Positions 42,806-52,759 are shown, counted from the stretch's first letter. The stretch: 64,000 bases of DNA from Castellaniella sp049671645 (GCF_049671645.1 NZ_JBATVG010000022.1:83959-147958), one strand, 5' to 3'. Numbers and translations are program-made. Notes: generated from the letters alone by a model not told the origin.

Positions 42806-43702
42806 ATGGAATCGACCTTCATGCGCACTGTGCGCGCACGCACCGATGCGGCTCTCGCTTCCGGCGATCTGCAACCCATCCAGGCCGATCAAGTGGTGCT
42901 GCGGGATCAGGGCCTGTCGTTCATCGTGCGTTGGGTGGCTGCGCTCGCCGCCAAGGATGCGGCGGGTCGGCCGGCGGCCGGGGTCGCCACGACGCTGCCG
43001 GGTGGGCCGCGCAATCCCGATTTCAATCCCTTTCTGAATCCCGATCCCGCCTTGCTGGTCGGTCCGCTGGGCGATCACCACGTCGCCATCCTGAACAAAT
43101 TCCCCGTTTGCCTGCACCACCTGGTGCTGGCGCGGCAAGAGTTCTCGGAACAGTGTTCGCCGCTGGAAGGTATCGATTTCCAGGCCCTGGCCACGGTGCT
43201 GTCGTCCGAAGGCGGCCTCGGGTTCTACAACGGCGGCGCGGCCGCGGGGGCCAGCCAACGGCACAAGCACGTGCAATGGATTCCCGAATCCGACCAGAAT
43301 GCATCGCTGCGGGAGCTGGGCGCGGGCCTGCCGGGCGGCTTGCCGGTGGGAGGCGCGGCCCGGCACCCGTCGCTGTCGCTGGCGCATTGCTTCGTGCGCG
43401 TGGAGGCCGGGCAGGGGGTGGATGCGCGGGCCAGCGCCCATGGCATGCTGCAGGCCTTCCGGCAGGCCTGCGCCGCGCTGGATCTGCGAACGGATGCCGA
43501 TGGCTTGTTGCCGCCGTGCAATATGCTGGTGGGCGATGGCTGGATGCTGGTGCTGCCGCGCAGCCAGGAACATTTCCAGGGCGTGTCGCTGAACGCACTG
43601 TCCTTTGGCGGCACCATTTACGTGCGGGATCCGGCCCAGATCGATGCCATCCGCGCGGCGGGGCCGCTGAAGGCGCTGGCCGGGGTCGGGATGCCGGCCT
43701 GA
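42806..43702 (+). CDS. ATP adenylyltransferase / Ap4A phosphorylase-type HIT-like protein
   Basis: A 298-aa protein; AGGAG lies five bases upstream of the ATG at 42806. The nucleotide-transferase motif is RHKHVQW (HxHxQ). FNPFLNPDP, NKFPVCLHHLVLA and GGLGFYNGGAAAGASQ are typical of Apa2-like enzymes that split diadenosine tetraphosphate with phosphate. Convergent with the next gene, 5 bp apart. Confidence 0.88.
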   Translation: MESTFMRTVRARTDAALASGDLQPIQADQVVLRDQGLSFIVRWVAALAAKDAAGRPAAGVATTLPGGPRNPDFNPFLNPDPALLVGPLGDHHVAILNKFPVCLHHLVLARQEFSEQCSPLEGIDFQALATVLSSEGGLGFYNGGAAAGASQRHKHVQWIPESDQNASLRELGAGLPGGLPVGGAARHPSLSLAHCFVRVEAGQGVDARASAHGMLQAFRQACAALDLRTDADGLLPPCNMLVGDGWMLVLPRSQEHFQGVSLNALSFGGTIYVRDPAQIDAIRAAGPLKALAGVGMPA

Positions 43703-43707
43703 ACGGC

Positions 43708-44937
43708 TCATCCAAAAAACCAGTAGCACACCCCGATCGATGCCAGCACCCCGGCCAGATCGGCCAGCAAGGCGCAGCCCACCGCGTGGCGGGCCCGCTG
43801 GATGCCGACTGCGCCGAAATAGACCGCCAGCACGTAGAACGTGGTTTCCGTGCTGCCTTGCACCGTGGCGGCCAATAGCGCCGCGAAGCTGTCCGGCCCG
43901 GAGTGCTGCATGGTCTCGATCAGCAGCGCCCGCGCCGCGCTGCCGGAAAACGGCTTGACCAGGGCGGTGGGCAGGGCGTCCACGAAGCGCGTGTCCAGAC
44001 CGATCCCGTGCACGGCCCAGCGGATGGCGTCCAGGATGAGGTCCAGCGCCCCGGACGCCCGCAGCACGCCGATGGCGCACAGCATGGCGACCAGATAGGG
44101 CAGCAGGTTCTTGCAGACCTCGAAACCGTCGCGGGCGCCCTCGATGAAGCTTTCGTACACCGGGACGCGTTTCCAGGCGCCCACCGCCAGAAAGGCGATG
44201 ATGACGCCGAATAGCGTCAGATTGCCCAGCAGGGACGAAAGAGCCGCCACGGCGCCGGCGCTCAGGCTGGCCAGCACCGCCATGAATCCGCCCAGCGCCA
44301 AAGCGCCCGTGCCCAGCCAAACCAGGACGACCGGGTCGTGCAGCCGCAAGCGTTGCATAAATGCCACCGACAGCAGTCCCGCCAGCGTCGAGGCCGAAGT
44401 CGCCAGCAGAATGGGCAGGAACACCAGCGTCGGGTCGGGCGCCCCCTGCTGCGCCCGGTACATGAAGATCGATACGGGCAACAGGGTCAGGGATGACGAG
44501 TTCAGCACCAGGAACAGGATCTGCGCGTTGGTGGCGGTCTTGGGTTCCGGGTTCAGCGTCTGCAGCGCATGCATGGCCCGTAGCCCGATAGGCGTGGCGG
44601 CATTGTCCAGCCCCAGGGCATTGGCCGCGAAATTCAGTGTCATCAGGCCCAAGGCCGGATGCCCTGCCGGCACCCCCGGCATCAGCCGCCGGAACAGCGG
44701 CCCCAGCAGCTTGGCCAGGCCCCGCACCAGTCCGGCGGCTTCCGCGATGCGCAGGAACCCCATCCACAGGGTCAGGGTGCCGAACAGCAGCAGCATCAGC
44801 TTGACCGACAGATCGGCCATGTCGAACAGGCTGGCGATCAGACGGGAGAAAACATCCGGATCGCCCAGCGCCAGCCACTGAAACAGCCCGGCCACCGCTG
44901 CGATCAGGAAAAAGCAGAGCCAGAGAATGTTCAGCAT
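43708..44937 (-). CDS. Nucleoside-recognition (SpmA/SpmB-type) membrane protein, fused
   Basis: A 409-aa membrane protein with about ten helices. The N-terminal half resembles SpmA (FGTLTLWMGFLRIAEAAGL, FAANALGLDNAATPIGLRAM). The C-terminal half resembles SpmB (VYESFIEGARDGFEVCKNLLPYLVAM, VQGSTETTFYVLAVYFGAVG). The two occur as separate genes in spore formers. In this non-sporulating lineage the fused form is unlikely to concern sporulation; its transport role is unknown. Confidence 0.82.
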   Translation of the reverse strand: MLNILWLCFFLIAAVAGLFQWLALGDPDVFSRLIASLFDMADLSVKLMLLLFGTLTLWMGFLRIAEAAGLVRGLAKLLGPLFRRLMPGVPAGHPALGLMTLNFAANALGLDNAATPIGLRAMHALQTLNPEPKTATNAQILFLVLNSSSLTLLPVSIFMYRAQQGAPDPTLVFLPILLATSASTLAGLLSVAFMQRLRLHDPVVLVWLGTGALALGGFMAVLASLSAGAVAALSSLLGNLTLFGVIIAFLAVGAWKRVPVYESFIEGARDGFEVCKNLLPYLVAMLCAIGVLRASGALDLILDAIRWAVHGIGLDTRFVDALPTALVKPFSGSAARALLIETMQHSGPDSFAALLAATVQGSTETTFYVLAVYFGAVGIQRARHAVGCALLADLAGVLASIGVCYWFFG

Positions 44938-44995
44938 GCCGGCCGCCGCGCGGACCTGCTGTGGCCGGACCGGGGAGAGGGTTGCATGCCGGCGC

Positions 44996-46183
44996 CTATC
45001 GTCCCGTCACGGCGTCCGGATTGACCAGGATGCCGCGGTCGACGTCCTGGACCCGGGTGCGGCCGCAAAACGCCATGGATACGTCGAGTTCGTTGGCGAT
45101 GAGTTCCAGCCCGCGCCGCACGCCGGCCTCGCCGGCGGCCGCCAGGGCGTACAGGAAAGCCCGGCCGATCATGACGCCATGCGCTCCCAGGGCCAGGGCC
45201 CGGAGCACATCCTGGCCGCTGCGGATGCCGCCGTCCATCAGGACTTCGATCCGGTCGCCGACAGCCTGCGCGATGGCCGGCAGCGCGGCGATGGATGACG
45301 GCGCCCCGTCCAGCTGCCGCCCGCCGTGGTTGGAGACGATCAGGGCGTCGGCCCCGGCGTCCACGGCCAATCGGGCGTCTTGCGGATCCATGATGCCTTT
45401 GACGATGATCTTGCCGCCCCAGCGCTCCTTGATCCAGGCCAGATCGTCCCAGTTCAATGTCGGGTCGAACTGGTCGCTGGTCCACGACGCCAGCGACCGC
45501 ATGTCGGCGACCCCGCGGGCGTGGCCGACGATATTGCCGAAACTGCGGCGTTGCGTGCCCAGCATCCGCAGGCACCAGTGCGGCTTGGTCGCCAGGTTGA
45601 TCAGATTGCCCAGCGTCGGGCGCGGCGGGGTGGACAGGCCGTTCTTGATGTCTTTATGGCGCTGCCCCATCACCTGCAGATCCAGCGTCACCATCAGGGC
45701 CGAGCAGCGGGCGGCCCGGGCGCGGTCGATCAGGCGGCCGATGAAGTCGCGATCGCGCATCACGTAGAGCTGGAACCAGAATGGCCGGCTGGTGTGGGCC
45801 GCGACGTCTTCGATCGAGCAGATGCTCATGGTGGACAGGGTGAATGGCACGCCGAAGCGTTCCGCCGCCCGCGCCGCCAGGATCTCGCCGTCGGCGCGCT
45901 GCATGCCCGTCAGCCCCGTGGGGGCCAGCGCCACCGGCATCGCGGCGTCTTCGCCCAGCAGGCGGGTGCGCAGGCTGCGGGCGGCGATGTCCACGGCCAC
46001 CCGTTGGCGGAATTTCAGCGTCTGCAGATCGCTTTCATTGGCCCGGTAGGTGGATTCCGTCCAGGACCCCGAATCCATGTAGTCGTAGAACATGCGCGGC
46101 ACGCGTCGGCGCGCCAGGCGGCGGAAGTCTTCGATACAGGTGATCGTGTTCAGGGCAGGCAAAAGAGACTCCGGTAAGGGCAC
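44996..46183 (-). CDS. lldD: FMN-dependent L-lactate dehydrogenase / alpha-hydroxy-acid oxidase
   Basis: A 395-aa enzyme of the LldD family oxidising L-lactate to pyruvate at the membrane. FMN and substrate motifs: RRVPRMFYDYMDSGSWTEST, PVALAPTGLTGMQRADGE, LSTMSICSIEDV, IVKGIMDPQDA, the catalytic His in VSNHGGRQLDGAPSS, and MDGGIRSGQDVLRALALG. Other 2-hydroxy acids remain possible substrates. Confidence 0.88.
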   Translation of the reverse strand: MPLPESLLPALNTITCIEDFRRLARRRVPRMFYDYMDSGSWTESTYRANESDLQTLKFRQRVAVDIAARSLRTRLLGEDAAMPVALAPTGLTGMQRADGEILAARAAERFGVPFTLSTMSICSIEDVAAHTSRPFWFQLYVMRDRDFIGRLIDRARAARCSALMVTLDLQVMGQRHKDIKNGLSTPPRPTLGNLINLATKPHWCLRMLGTQRRSFGNIVGHARGVADMRSLASWTSDQFDPTLNWDDLAWIKERWGGKIIVKGIMDPQDARLAVDAGADALIVSNHGGRQLDGAPSSIAALPAIAQAVGDRIEVLMDGGIRSGQDVLRALALGAHGVMIGRAFLYALAAAGEAGVRRGLELIANELDVSMAFCGRTRVQDVDRGILVNPDAVTGR

Positions 46184-46658
46184 TCTGGTTTATACCGTGT
46201 TTCCCGGCCGGGAGGAAGGCAGTATCATGAGCCGCGATCCGGAAATATTTTTTAACTTCATTTATATCTGTTTGACCGTTGTCAATGCTGGTCACAAGTG
46301 CATCTGGTTTGTACAATGCAACGGTATTTGCAACAATTAAACATACAGAAGACGCAAGTTCATGCTTCAAGAACACTGGCCGGAAGCCAGTGGCTCCGAC
46401 TTGCCAATGGGCGTTCGCCCAGGTGCTCTCGATGTTCCAATAACACTGGTGTCGTCATGGTATTTAAGCCATTTCGTTGTTACATCCGGTGCGGACAGCC
46501 GTTTTGACAGTCTTCCCCCTCTGCGGGTCTGTGTGGCGCCGTGTACGTGTGTAATAGATTCCACTTGTTTCTGACGATATAGGTTGTAACAGATCGTCCG
46601 GGCGCTGTCGGAAGGCCGCATGGCTGCCCAGGCTGATGTCCCAGAAGGAGATAGACAC
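46184..46658. promoter_or_regulatory. Long leader upstream of the type I secretion operon
   Basis: These 475 bp hold no convincing gene and are more AT-rich than the neighbours around 46240-46370. Inverted repeats include TTGAC-N4-GTCAA (46272-46285) and CACTGGC-N5-GCCAGTG (46374-46392). TTGACA at 46504-46509 could be a -35 box but lacks a good -10. AGAAGGAG (46643-46650) is the ribosome-binding site of the next gene. The length suggests regulated expression or a long 5' UTR. Confidence 0.45.
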
Positions 46659-48149
46659 ATGAAAAACCACAAAACCACCCTCACCTTGCTGGGCGCCGCC
46701 GTGGCGCTGGCGTTCTCCGTGGCAGCATCCGCGGAAAACATCTCTCTGCAGCAGGCTGTGGAATCCGCAGTTCTCAACAATCCCGAAATCGGCGCCCAGT
46801 TCCAGAATTTCCAATCCAGCCTGGAAGGCCAGAAGGTCGGTCGCGGCCGTTTGCTGCCGGAAGTCAATCTGCAGGGCTGGACCGGCCGCGAATACCGGGG
46901 CAGCAGTGACAACAACCCATCCACCGACTGGACCCGCAACGGCTATAGCCTGTCGCTGCGCCAGTTGCTGTTCGACGGCTTTTCCACCATCAACGACGTG
47001 CGCCAGCTGGGTTTCGAAAAACTGGCCGACTACTACACCCTGAAAGCCACGGTCGACGACATGGCCCAGCAGGCCACCCAGGCCTACCTGGACGTGCAGC
47101 GGTATCGCGAACAGGTCCGCCTGGCCGAACAGAACTACAAGCTGCACACCGACATCCTCAAGCAGATCTCCGAGCGCAGCGATTCCGGCGTGGGGCGTGG
47201 CGTGGATGAAGTCCAGGCGCAGGCCCGGGTGGCATTGGCCCAGACCAACCTGATGACGGCTTCCGGCAATCTGAACGACGTCACCCAGCGCTATCAGCGC
47301 ATCGTGGGCAAGGTCCCGGCCGACACCATGGCCGAAGTCCCCGATGTCGAGAAAGACCTGCCCAAGGACCCCACGGATTTCATCCCCTCGGTGCGGGTGA
47401 ATCCCAGCGTGCTGGCCAAGCAGGCCTTGGTGCAGGCGGCCGAGCGCGGCAATGCGTCGGCAAAGGGGCGTTTCTCGCCCACGCTGGAATTGCGCGCCGC
47501 AACGGGGCGTGACCGTTCCGATCCTCCCTACATCAACGACCAGTCGGTGCAAAGCTCCAACGTCCAGTTGATGGCAAGCTTCAATTTGTTCCGTGGCGGC
47601 GCCGACAGCGCACGCGTGCGCCAGACGGCGGCGCAGACCTACGCGGCCCGCGACGTGCGCGACTACACCTGCCGCAACGTGCAGCAGGAACTCTCCATCG
47701 CCTGGAACAACGTCGTGCGCCTGCGTCAGCAAATGCCCTTCCTGCAGCAGCATGAACGCGACATCGCCCAGGTTCGTGTTGCGTATTTGCAACAATTCAA
47801 GATCGGCCAACGCACGCTGCTTGACCTGCTGGATACCGAAAACGAACTGTTCGATGCCCGCCAGGCCCTGACCAACGGCGCTTTTGACCTGCGGGTTGCG
47901 GAATTCCGCTGGCTCAGCCTGTCGCATCGTGTGCTGCCCGCGCTGAGCCTGGGAGATCCCTACCAAGAACAACCCGACGAGGCCAGCAAGCTGCAGTTCC
48001 CGGATGAAATCCTCAAGGCCTGCGTGACGCCTTTGCCCGACACCGGCAGGCTCCAGCCCGTCCAGGTGAACTACCAGGGCGGCATGAAGCCTCCAGTCCT
48101 TGCCCCGGCAGGTCAGGCTGGCAAGAAAGGTGCCAGTGGCTGGAACTGA
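46659..48149 (+). CDS. TolC-family outer-membrane channel of a type I secretion system
   Basis: A 496-aa outer-membrane factor with a signal peptide (LLGAAVALAFSVAASAENI). Typical TolC-like helical repeats follow (LQQAVESAVLNNPEIG, GYSLSLRQLLFDGF, ATQAYLDVQRYREQVRLAEQ, FNLFRGGADSARVRQ, IGQRTLLDLLDTENELFDAR). It is the first gene of a T1SS cluster leading to giant adhesins, equivalent to LapE. Confidence 0.93.
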   Translation: MKNHKTTLTLLGAAVALAFSVAASAENISLQQAVESAVLNNPEIGAQFQNFQSSLEGQKVGRGRLLPEVNLQGWTGREYRGSSDNNPSTDWTRNGYSLSLRQLLFDGFSTINDVRQLGFEKLADYYTLKATVDDMAQQATQAYLDVQRYREQVRLAEQNYKLHTDILKQISERSDSGVGRGVDEVQAQARVALAQTNLMTASGNLNDVTQRYQRIVGKVPADTMAEVPDVEKDLPKDPTDFIPSVRVNPSVLAKQALVQAAERGNASAKGRFSPTLELRAATGRDRSDPPYINDQSVQSSNVQLMASFNLFRGGADSARVRQTAAQTYAARDVRDYTCRNVQQELSIAWNNVVRLRQQMPFLQQHERDIAQVRVAYLQQFKIGQRTLLDLLDTENELFDARQALTNGAFDLRVAEFRWLSLSHRVLPALSLGDPYQEQPDEASKLQFPDEILKACVTPLPDTGRLQPVQVNYQGGMKPPVLAPAGQAGKKGASGWN

Positions 48150-48253
48150 TCCAGCAATGAAGGCGGGCCGCGCCGGCCTGCTCCGGTGGTGCGGAGACCA
48201 ACGGGTTGCCGGACAGGCAACCCGGTGTTCTCTATGGAATAAGGAGCGCGTCG

Positions 48254-48475
48254 ATGGCCGCTGATCATGACCGCATCAAACAAGATCTCTCCGAGCTGGA
48301 TGCCGGCTTCATCCGGGTCCTGGAAGACTTGATCGATGCGCTGATCGCCAATGGGTCTCTGCGCCTGACGGACCTGCCTCCCCAGGCGCTTGAAAAACTC
48401 AATCTGCGCAAACGCGCGCGCCGGCGCCTGCATGACGCGCTGGATCTGATTCCCGATGACGACAACATCCTCTGA
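48254..48475 (+). CDS. Small hypothetical protein in the T1SS operon
   Basis: A 73-aa protein, highly charged and helical (HDRIKQDLSELDAGFIRVLE, LEKLNLRKRARRRLHDALDL), without signal peptide or membrane span. AAGGAG precedes its ATG. Its last ~20 bases overlap the start of the ABC exporter gene, so it is coupled to the secretion system. I do not recognise a family. Confidence 0.75.
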   Translation: MAADHDRIKQDLSELDAGFIRVLEDLIDALIANGSLRLTDLPPQALEKLNLRKRARRRLHDALDLIPDDDNIL

Positions 48476-50717
48476 CGCAGCCATGGCCGCACAGCCTGAA
48501 TCCCCCCAATCCGATCCCCAGCCGCAGACGGCAGCGCCCGCGCAGGCGGGTCCTGATCGGGCCGACCGGGGGCCGGAGCTGCCCGGCGCGACGCCGCATC
48601 AGCTGCATGACGATCCCTTGCTGGCCAGTCTGGTCCTGGTCACCCAGTTGCTGGGCCGTCCATGCACGGCGCAGCAACTATCGTCCGGCCTGCCGCTGGT
48701 CGACCAGTGCCTGACGCCATCCCTGCTGACGCGGGCCGCCGGCAGGGCGCAGTGCAGCGCGCGCATCGTGCGCCGCAGGTTGGGCGGCTGGTCGCGCAGC
48801 GTGTTCCCCGCGATCCTGTTTCTGAAGAACCAGCGCACCTGCGTCCTGATCCGCGAACGCGCCGACCAGTATCTGGTGCAGTATCCGGAATCCCCGGAAC
48901 CCGTCGAAGTCCACAAGGCGGACCTGGAAATCGAGTACGCCGGCCTGGCTGCTTTCGTGCGGCCCAAATACCGCACGGAAGACCGCACCCAGGACGCTCA
49001 CATGCGAGCGCGCAGCGGCCACTGGTTCTGGGCTGCGATGCTGGGCAACTGGAAACTCTACCGCGACGCCGTCGCGGCTGCCGTGCTGATCAATATCTTC
49101 GCCTTGGTCATGCCGCTGTACACCATGAACATTTACGACCGCGTGATTCCCAACAGCGCGGTCGAAACCCTGTGGGCGCTGACCATCGGCATCGCCCTGG
49201 CCATGGTGTTCAACCTGGCGCTGACGGCGATTCGCGCCTATGTGGTCGATATCGCCAGCAAACGCGTCGATGTGGAATTGTCGTCGCGCATCATGGAACA
49301 GGTGCTCGATCTGCGCATGGAAAGCCGGCCGGTGTCGGTCGGGTCCTTCGCATCGAACCTCCGCTCATTCGAGTCCGTGCGCGACTTCATCGCATCGGCC
49401 AGCCTCACCACCCTGGTGGATCTGCCCTTCGTCGTGCTGTTCCTGGCGGTGCTGGCCTGGATCTCCCCCTGGATGGTGGCGCCGCCCATCGTGGCCATTC
49501 TGGTCATCATGGTCGTGTCGCTGTTTTCCCTGGCCCGGGTCGAAAAGATGACCCTGGAATCCTTCCAGGCCGGGGCGCAACGCAACGCCGGCCTGATCGA
49601 GGCCTTGAACGGGATGGAAACCGTCAAGGCCCTGAACGCCCAAAGCCATTCGCAGCGCATGTGGGAGGAATCCACCCGCTGGCTGGCCGAACTGGGCGCG
49701 CACATCAAACTGACGTCCTCCGTCACAGTCAGCTTCGTGCAGACCAGCCAGCAACTGGTCAACATCAGCGTGGTGGTGATCGGCGTCTACCTGGTGCAAG
49801 ACGGCATGACCATGGGCGGCATCATCGCCGCGTCCATGATTTCCGGGCGCTGCCTGGCCCCGCTGGGGCAGGTCGTAGGCCTGATGATGCAGTATCACAA
49901 TGCCAAGGCGTCGCTGAAATCCATCGACAACTACATGTCCATGCCGGTGGAACGCCCCGCCGACCATGCCTTCATGCCGCGCCCCCTGCTGCGCGGCGGC
50001 ATTGAATTCCAGGGCGTGACCTTCGCCTATCCGAATACCCAGATGGCGGCGCTGGACGACGTCAGCTTCCGCATCCAGCCGGGCGAGAAAGTCGGCATCA
50101 TCGGGCGCATCGGGTCGGGCAAGACCACCTTGGAAAAACTGGTGCTGAAACTGTATGCGCCGGTGCAAGGCGCCATCCTGGTCGATGGCATCGACCTGAA
50201 CCAGATCGACCCGGCCGACGTGCGGCGCACCATCGGCTACGTGCCCCAGGATCCGGTGCTGTTCTACGGCACCTTGAAACACAACCTGACCATCGCATCG
50301 CCGTTCGCCACCGACGACGACGTGCTGCGGGCGGCCCAGTTGGCCGGCGTGGACGAATTCGCCGCCAGCCACCCGGAAGGCTACAACATGATCGTGGGCG
50401 AGCGCGGCGATTCGCTCTCGGGCGGGCAGCGCCAGTCCATCGCCATCGCGCGGGCCCTGGTCAACGACCCGCAGATCCTGCTGCTGGACGAACCCAGCAG
50501 CAATATGGACCACCAGAGCGAATCCCAGCTGAAGGCTCGCCTGAAAGCCGCCAGCCAGGGCAAGACCATGATCCTGGTCACGCACCGCACGTCCCTGCTG
50601 GATCTGGTCGACCGGCTGATGGTCATCGACCACGGCCGCATCGTGGCCGACGGTCCCAAGGCCCAGGTGGTCGAAGCGCTGCGCCAAGGCCGTATCGGCG
50701 GCGCCCGCAGGAGCTGA
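48456..50717 (+). CDS. Type I secretion ABC transporter, LapB/HlyB-type
   Basis: A 753-aa exporter. The first ~55 residues are Pro/Gln/Ala-rich. Next is a C39-like domain without the protease Cys (QLLGRPCTAQQLSSGLP; catalytically dead as in RTX exporters), then six transmembrane helices. The ATPase domain has GRIGSGKTT (Walker A), LSGGQRQSIAIARAL, ILLLDEPSSNMD (Walker B) and VTHR. The start at 48456 overlaps the small ORF; ATG 48483 is an alternative. It probably exports the adhesins encoded downstream. Confidence 0.93.
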   Translation: MTTTSSDAAMAAQPESPQSDPQPQTAAPAQAGPDRADRGPELPGATPHQLHDDPLLASLVLVTQLLGRPCTAQQLSSGLPLVDQCLTPSLLTRAAGRAQCSARIVRRRLGGWSRSVFPAILFLKNQRTCVLIRERADQYLVQYPESPEPVEVHKADLEIEYAGLAAFVRPKYRTEDRTQDAHMRARSGHWFWAAMLGNWKLYRDAVAAAVLINIFALVMPLYTMNIYDRVIPNSAVETLWALTIGIALAMVFNLALTAIRAYVVDIASKRVDVELSSRIMEQVLDLRMESRPVSVGSFASNLRSFESVRDFIASASLTTLVDLPFVVLFLAVLAWISPWMVAPPIVAILVIMVVSLFSLARVEKMTLESFQAGAQRNAGLIEALNGMETVKALNAQSHSQRMWEESTRWLAELGAHIKLTSSVTVSFVQTSQQLVNISVVVIGVYLVQDGMTMGGIIAASMISGRCLAPLGQVVGLMMQYHNAKASLKSIDNYMSMPVERPADHAFMPRPLLRGGIEFQGVTFAYPNTQMAALDDVSFRIQPGEKVGIIGRIGSGKTTLEKLVLKLYAPVQGAILVDGIDLNQIDPADVRRTIGYVPQDPVLFYGTLKHNLTIASPFATDDDVLRAAQLAGVDEFAASHPEGYNMIVGERGDSLSGGQRQSIAIARALVNDPQILLLDEPSSNMDHQSESQLKARLKAASQGKTMILVTHRTSLLDLVDRLMVIDHGRIVADGPKAQVVEALRQGRIGGARRS

Positions 50718-50721
50718 CGTC

Positions 50722-52086
50722 ATGGGATTGCTACCACATTGGTTTGACCGCCTGCGCACGTCGTTCGCCCCCGACCACCACGAAGGCGGCGGCAAGGACA
50801 TGATCGGGGATGCCAACTGGGCGCTCAGTCAGCAGCGCACGCGCGGGTCGCGCGCGCTGATCTGGATGGCGCTGCTGACTCTGGGGGTGCTGATCTTTTG
50901 GGCGTCCACCGCTGAAATCGACGAAGTCGTGCGGGGCGAGGGCAAGGTCGTGCCTTCCCGCCAGGTGCAGATCGTGCAAAGCCTGGATGGCGGCGTGGTG
51001 CAGGAAATCCTGGTCCGTCCCGGCGACAAAGTCGTCAAGAACCAGGTCCTGCTGCGCATCGATCCGACGCGGTATTCCTCGTCGCTGGGGGAAAACCGGG
51101 CCGAATCCCTGGCCCTGAAGGCCAAGGTCGCCCGCCTGGAGGCCATCGCCAACAACACGCCCTTCGTGGCGCCGCCCGACGTCGTGGAGCAGGCCCCCAA
51201 GCTGGCCGAACAGGAAAGCAACGTCTGGCAGGCGCGCACCCGCGAACTGAATGCCAACCTGGAAGTCGCCCGGGAACAGTTGAACCAGCGGCAGCAGGAA
51301 TTGCGGTCCACCATCGCCAACCGGGACCAGGCGGCCACGGCTTGCAACCTGTCTTCGCGCGAATACACCATGACCAAGCCGCTGCTGGCCAGTGGCGCGG
51401 TGTCTCAGGTCGATCTGCTGCGCCTGCAGCGCGACGTGGCCAAATACTGCGGGGATCAGAAATCCGCCGCCGCGCAGATCGACAAGATCCAGGCGGCCAT
51501 CCAGGAAGCCCAGGCCAAGCTGAACGAAACCGAAGTCACCTTCCGCAATCAGGCCCGCACGGAACTGTCCGACACCCGGGCAAAACTGTCGTCCCTGCTG
51601 GAAGGCCAGATTGCCCTAGCGGACCGGGTGACGTCGTCCAACATCCGTTCGCCGGTCAACGGCACGGTCAAGACCCTGACGGCCAACACCATTGGCGGCG
51701 TCGTGCAGCCGGGCAAGGACATCATGGAAATCGTGCCGTCCGACGACACCCTGCTGCTGGAAGTGAAGGTCAATCCGCGCGACATCGGTTTCCTGTATCC
51801 GAGCCAGAAGGCGGAAGTCAAATTCACCGCCTACGATTTTTCCATCTACGGCGGCCTGCAGGGCCACGTGGAGGAGATCGGCGCGGATTCCATCACCGAC
51901 GAAAAAGGCAATTCCTATTACCTGGTCAAGGTCCGCACCGAAAAATCCTACGTCGGCAGCGACGAGCGGCCCATCATCCCCGGGATGATGGCCGAAGTCC
52001 ACATCCTGACCGGCAAGCGCACCTTGATGCAGTATCTGCTGAAACCCGTTTTGCGAGCGCATTCCAATGCGTTCCGCGAACGCTGA
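50722..52086 (+). CDS. HlyD-family periplasmic adaptor of the T1SS (LapC-like)
   Basis: A 454-aa membrane-fusion protein: one N-terminal transmembrane helix (IWMALLTLGVLIFWAST), a lipoyl/barrel start (VQIVQSLDGGVVQEILV), a long coiled-coil hairpin (~110-290), and a C-terminal beta domain (IRSPVNGTVKTLTANTIGG, LTGKRTLMQYLLKP). It bridges the ABC exporter and TolC-like channel. It begins 4 bp after the exporter gene. Confidence 0.93.
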   Translation: MGLLPHWFDRLRTSFAPDHHEGGGKDMIGDANWALSQQRTRGSRALIWMALLTLGVLIFWASTAEIDEVVRGEGKVVPSRQVQIVQSLDGGVVQEILVRPGDKVVKNQVLLRIDPTRYSSSLGENRAESLALKAKVARLEAIANNTPFVAPPDVVEQAPKLAEQESNVWQARTRELNANLEVAREQLNQRQQELRSTIANRDQAATACNLSSREYTMTKPLLASGAVSQVDLLRLQRDVAKYCGDQKSAAAQIDKIQAAIQEAQAKLNETEVTFRNQARTELSDTRAKLSSLLEGQIALADRVTSSNIRSPVNGTVKTLTANTIGGVVQPGKDIMEIVPSDDTLLLEVKVNPRDIGFLYPSQKAEVKFTAYDFSIYGGLQGHVEEIGADSITDEKGNSYYLVKVRTEKSYVGSDERPIIPGMMAEVHILTGKRTLMQYLLKPVLRAHSNAFRER

Positions 52087-52094
52087 AGGGGGGA

Positions 52095-52736
52095 ATGATC
52101 ATGACCTTACCGGTTCTGTTGCTCACGGCGGACGAGTCGCTCTATCGGCATTGGTCGGGCCTGGCGCAGGCCGACTGGGCGCCAGCGCGCGGCGCGCGGC
52201 TGGCCGACCTGGGTCCCTGGGGGCGCCGGGGCGTGCTGGTGGTCATGGACGCCCGCCTGCTGCCCACGGCCGATACTCAGGTCCCGCCTATTCCCGCCGG
52301 CCTGCAGATCGTGGTGGCCAGCACCCACCCCGGCGATCCCGAGGGCCAGCGCGCCCTGGTGGCCGGCGCCGTCGGCTACGTGCATGCCTACATGCCGGTC
52401 CAGGGCCTGGACCGTGTCCTGCGCCACGTCATGGGCGGTGAAATCTGGGTCGGCAAAAGCATGTTGACCCGGATGCTCAGCCAGATCGGCCAGGCCGTGC
52501 CCGAACCCGATCAGGACTGGGCCCGCGACCTGACCGCCCGCGAACGCGACGTCGCCCGCTATGTCGCCCAGGGCCATTCGAACCAGTCCATCGCCGACAG
52601 TCTCGGCATCACCGAACGCACCGTGCGGGCGCATATTTCCGCCATTTTCGAAAAAATGGGCGTCACCGATCGCCTGATGCTGGCGCTGCGGGTGCATGGC
52701 ATCGACCAGCATGCGCGGCGCGGGGTGGATGTGTGA
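52095..52736 (+). CDS. LuxR-type (GerE HTH) transcriptional regulator
   Basis: A 213-aa protein preceded by AAGGGGGG. The N-terminal ~130 residues resemble a degenerate receiver domain (VLLLTADESLYRHW, GVLVVMDARLLP, LVAGAVGYVHAYMP) without a clear phospho-acceptor acidic pocket. The C-terminal GerE helix-turn-helix is clear (LTARERDVARYVAQGHSNQS, IADSLGITERTVRAHISAIF). Located between secretion and adhesin genes, it is the best candidate to bind the palindromes upstream of both adhesins. Confidence 0.85.
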   Translation: MIMTLPVLLLTADESLYRHWSGLAQADWAPARGARLADLGPWGRRGVLVVMDARLLPTADTQVPPIPAGLQIVVASTHPGDPEGQRALVAGAVGYVHAYMPVQGLDRVLRHVMGGEIWVGKSMLTRMLSQIGQAVPEPDQDWARDLTARERDVARYVAQGHSNQSIADSLGITERTVRAHISAIFEKMGVTDRLMLALRVHGIDQHARRGVDV

Positions 52737-52759
52737 CAGACTCAGGAAAACACTGCTTC

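Noticed and set aside
46184..46574. Small frames in the T1SS upstream region
   Set aside because: Composition and lack of ribosome-binding sites do not support coding; treated as a leader region.
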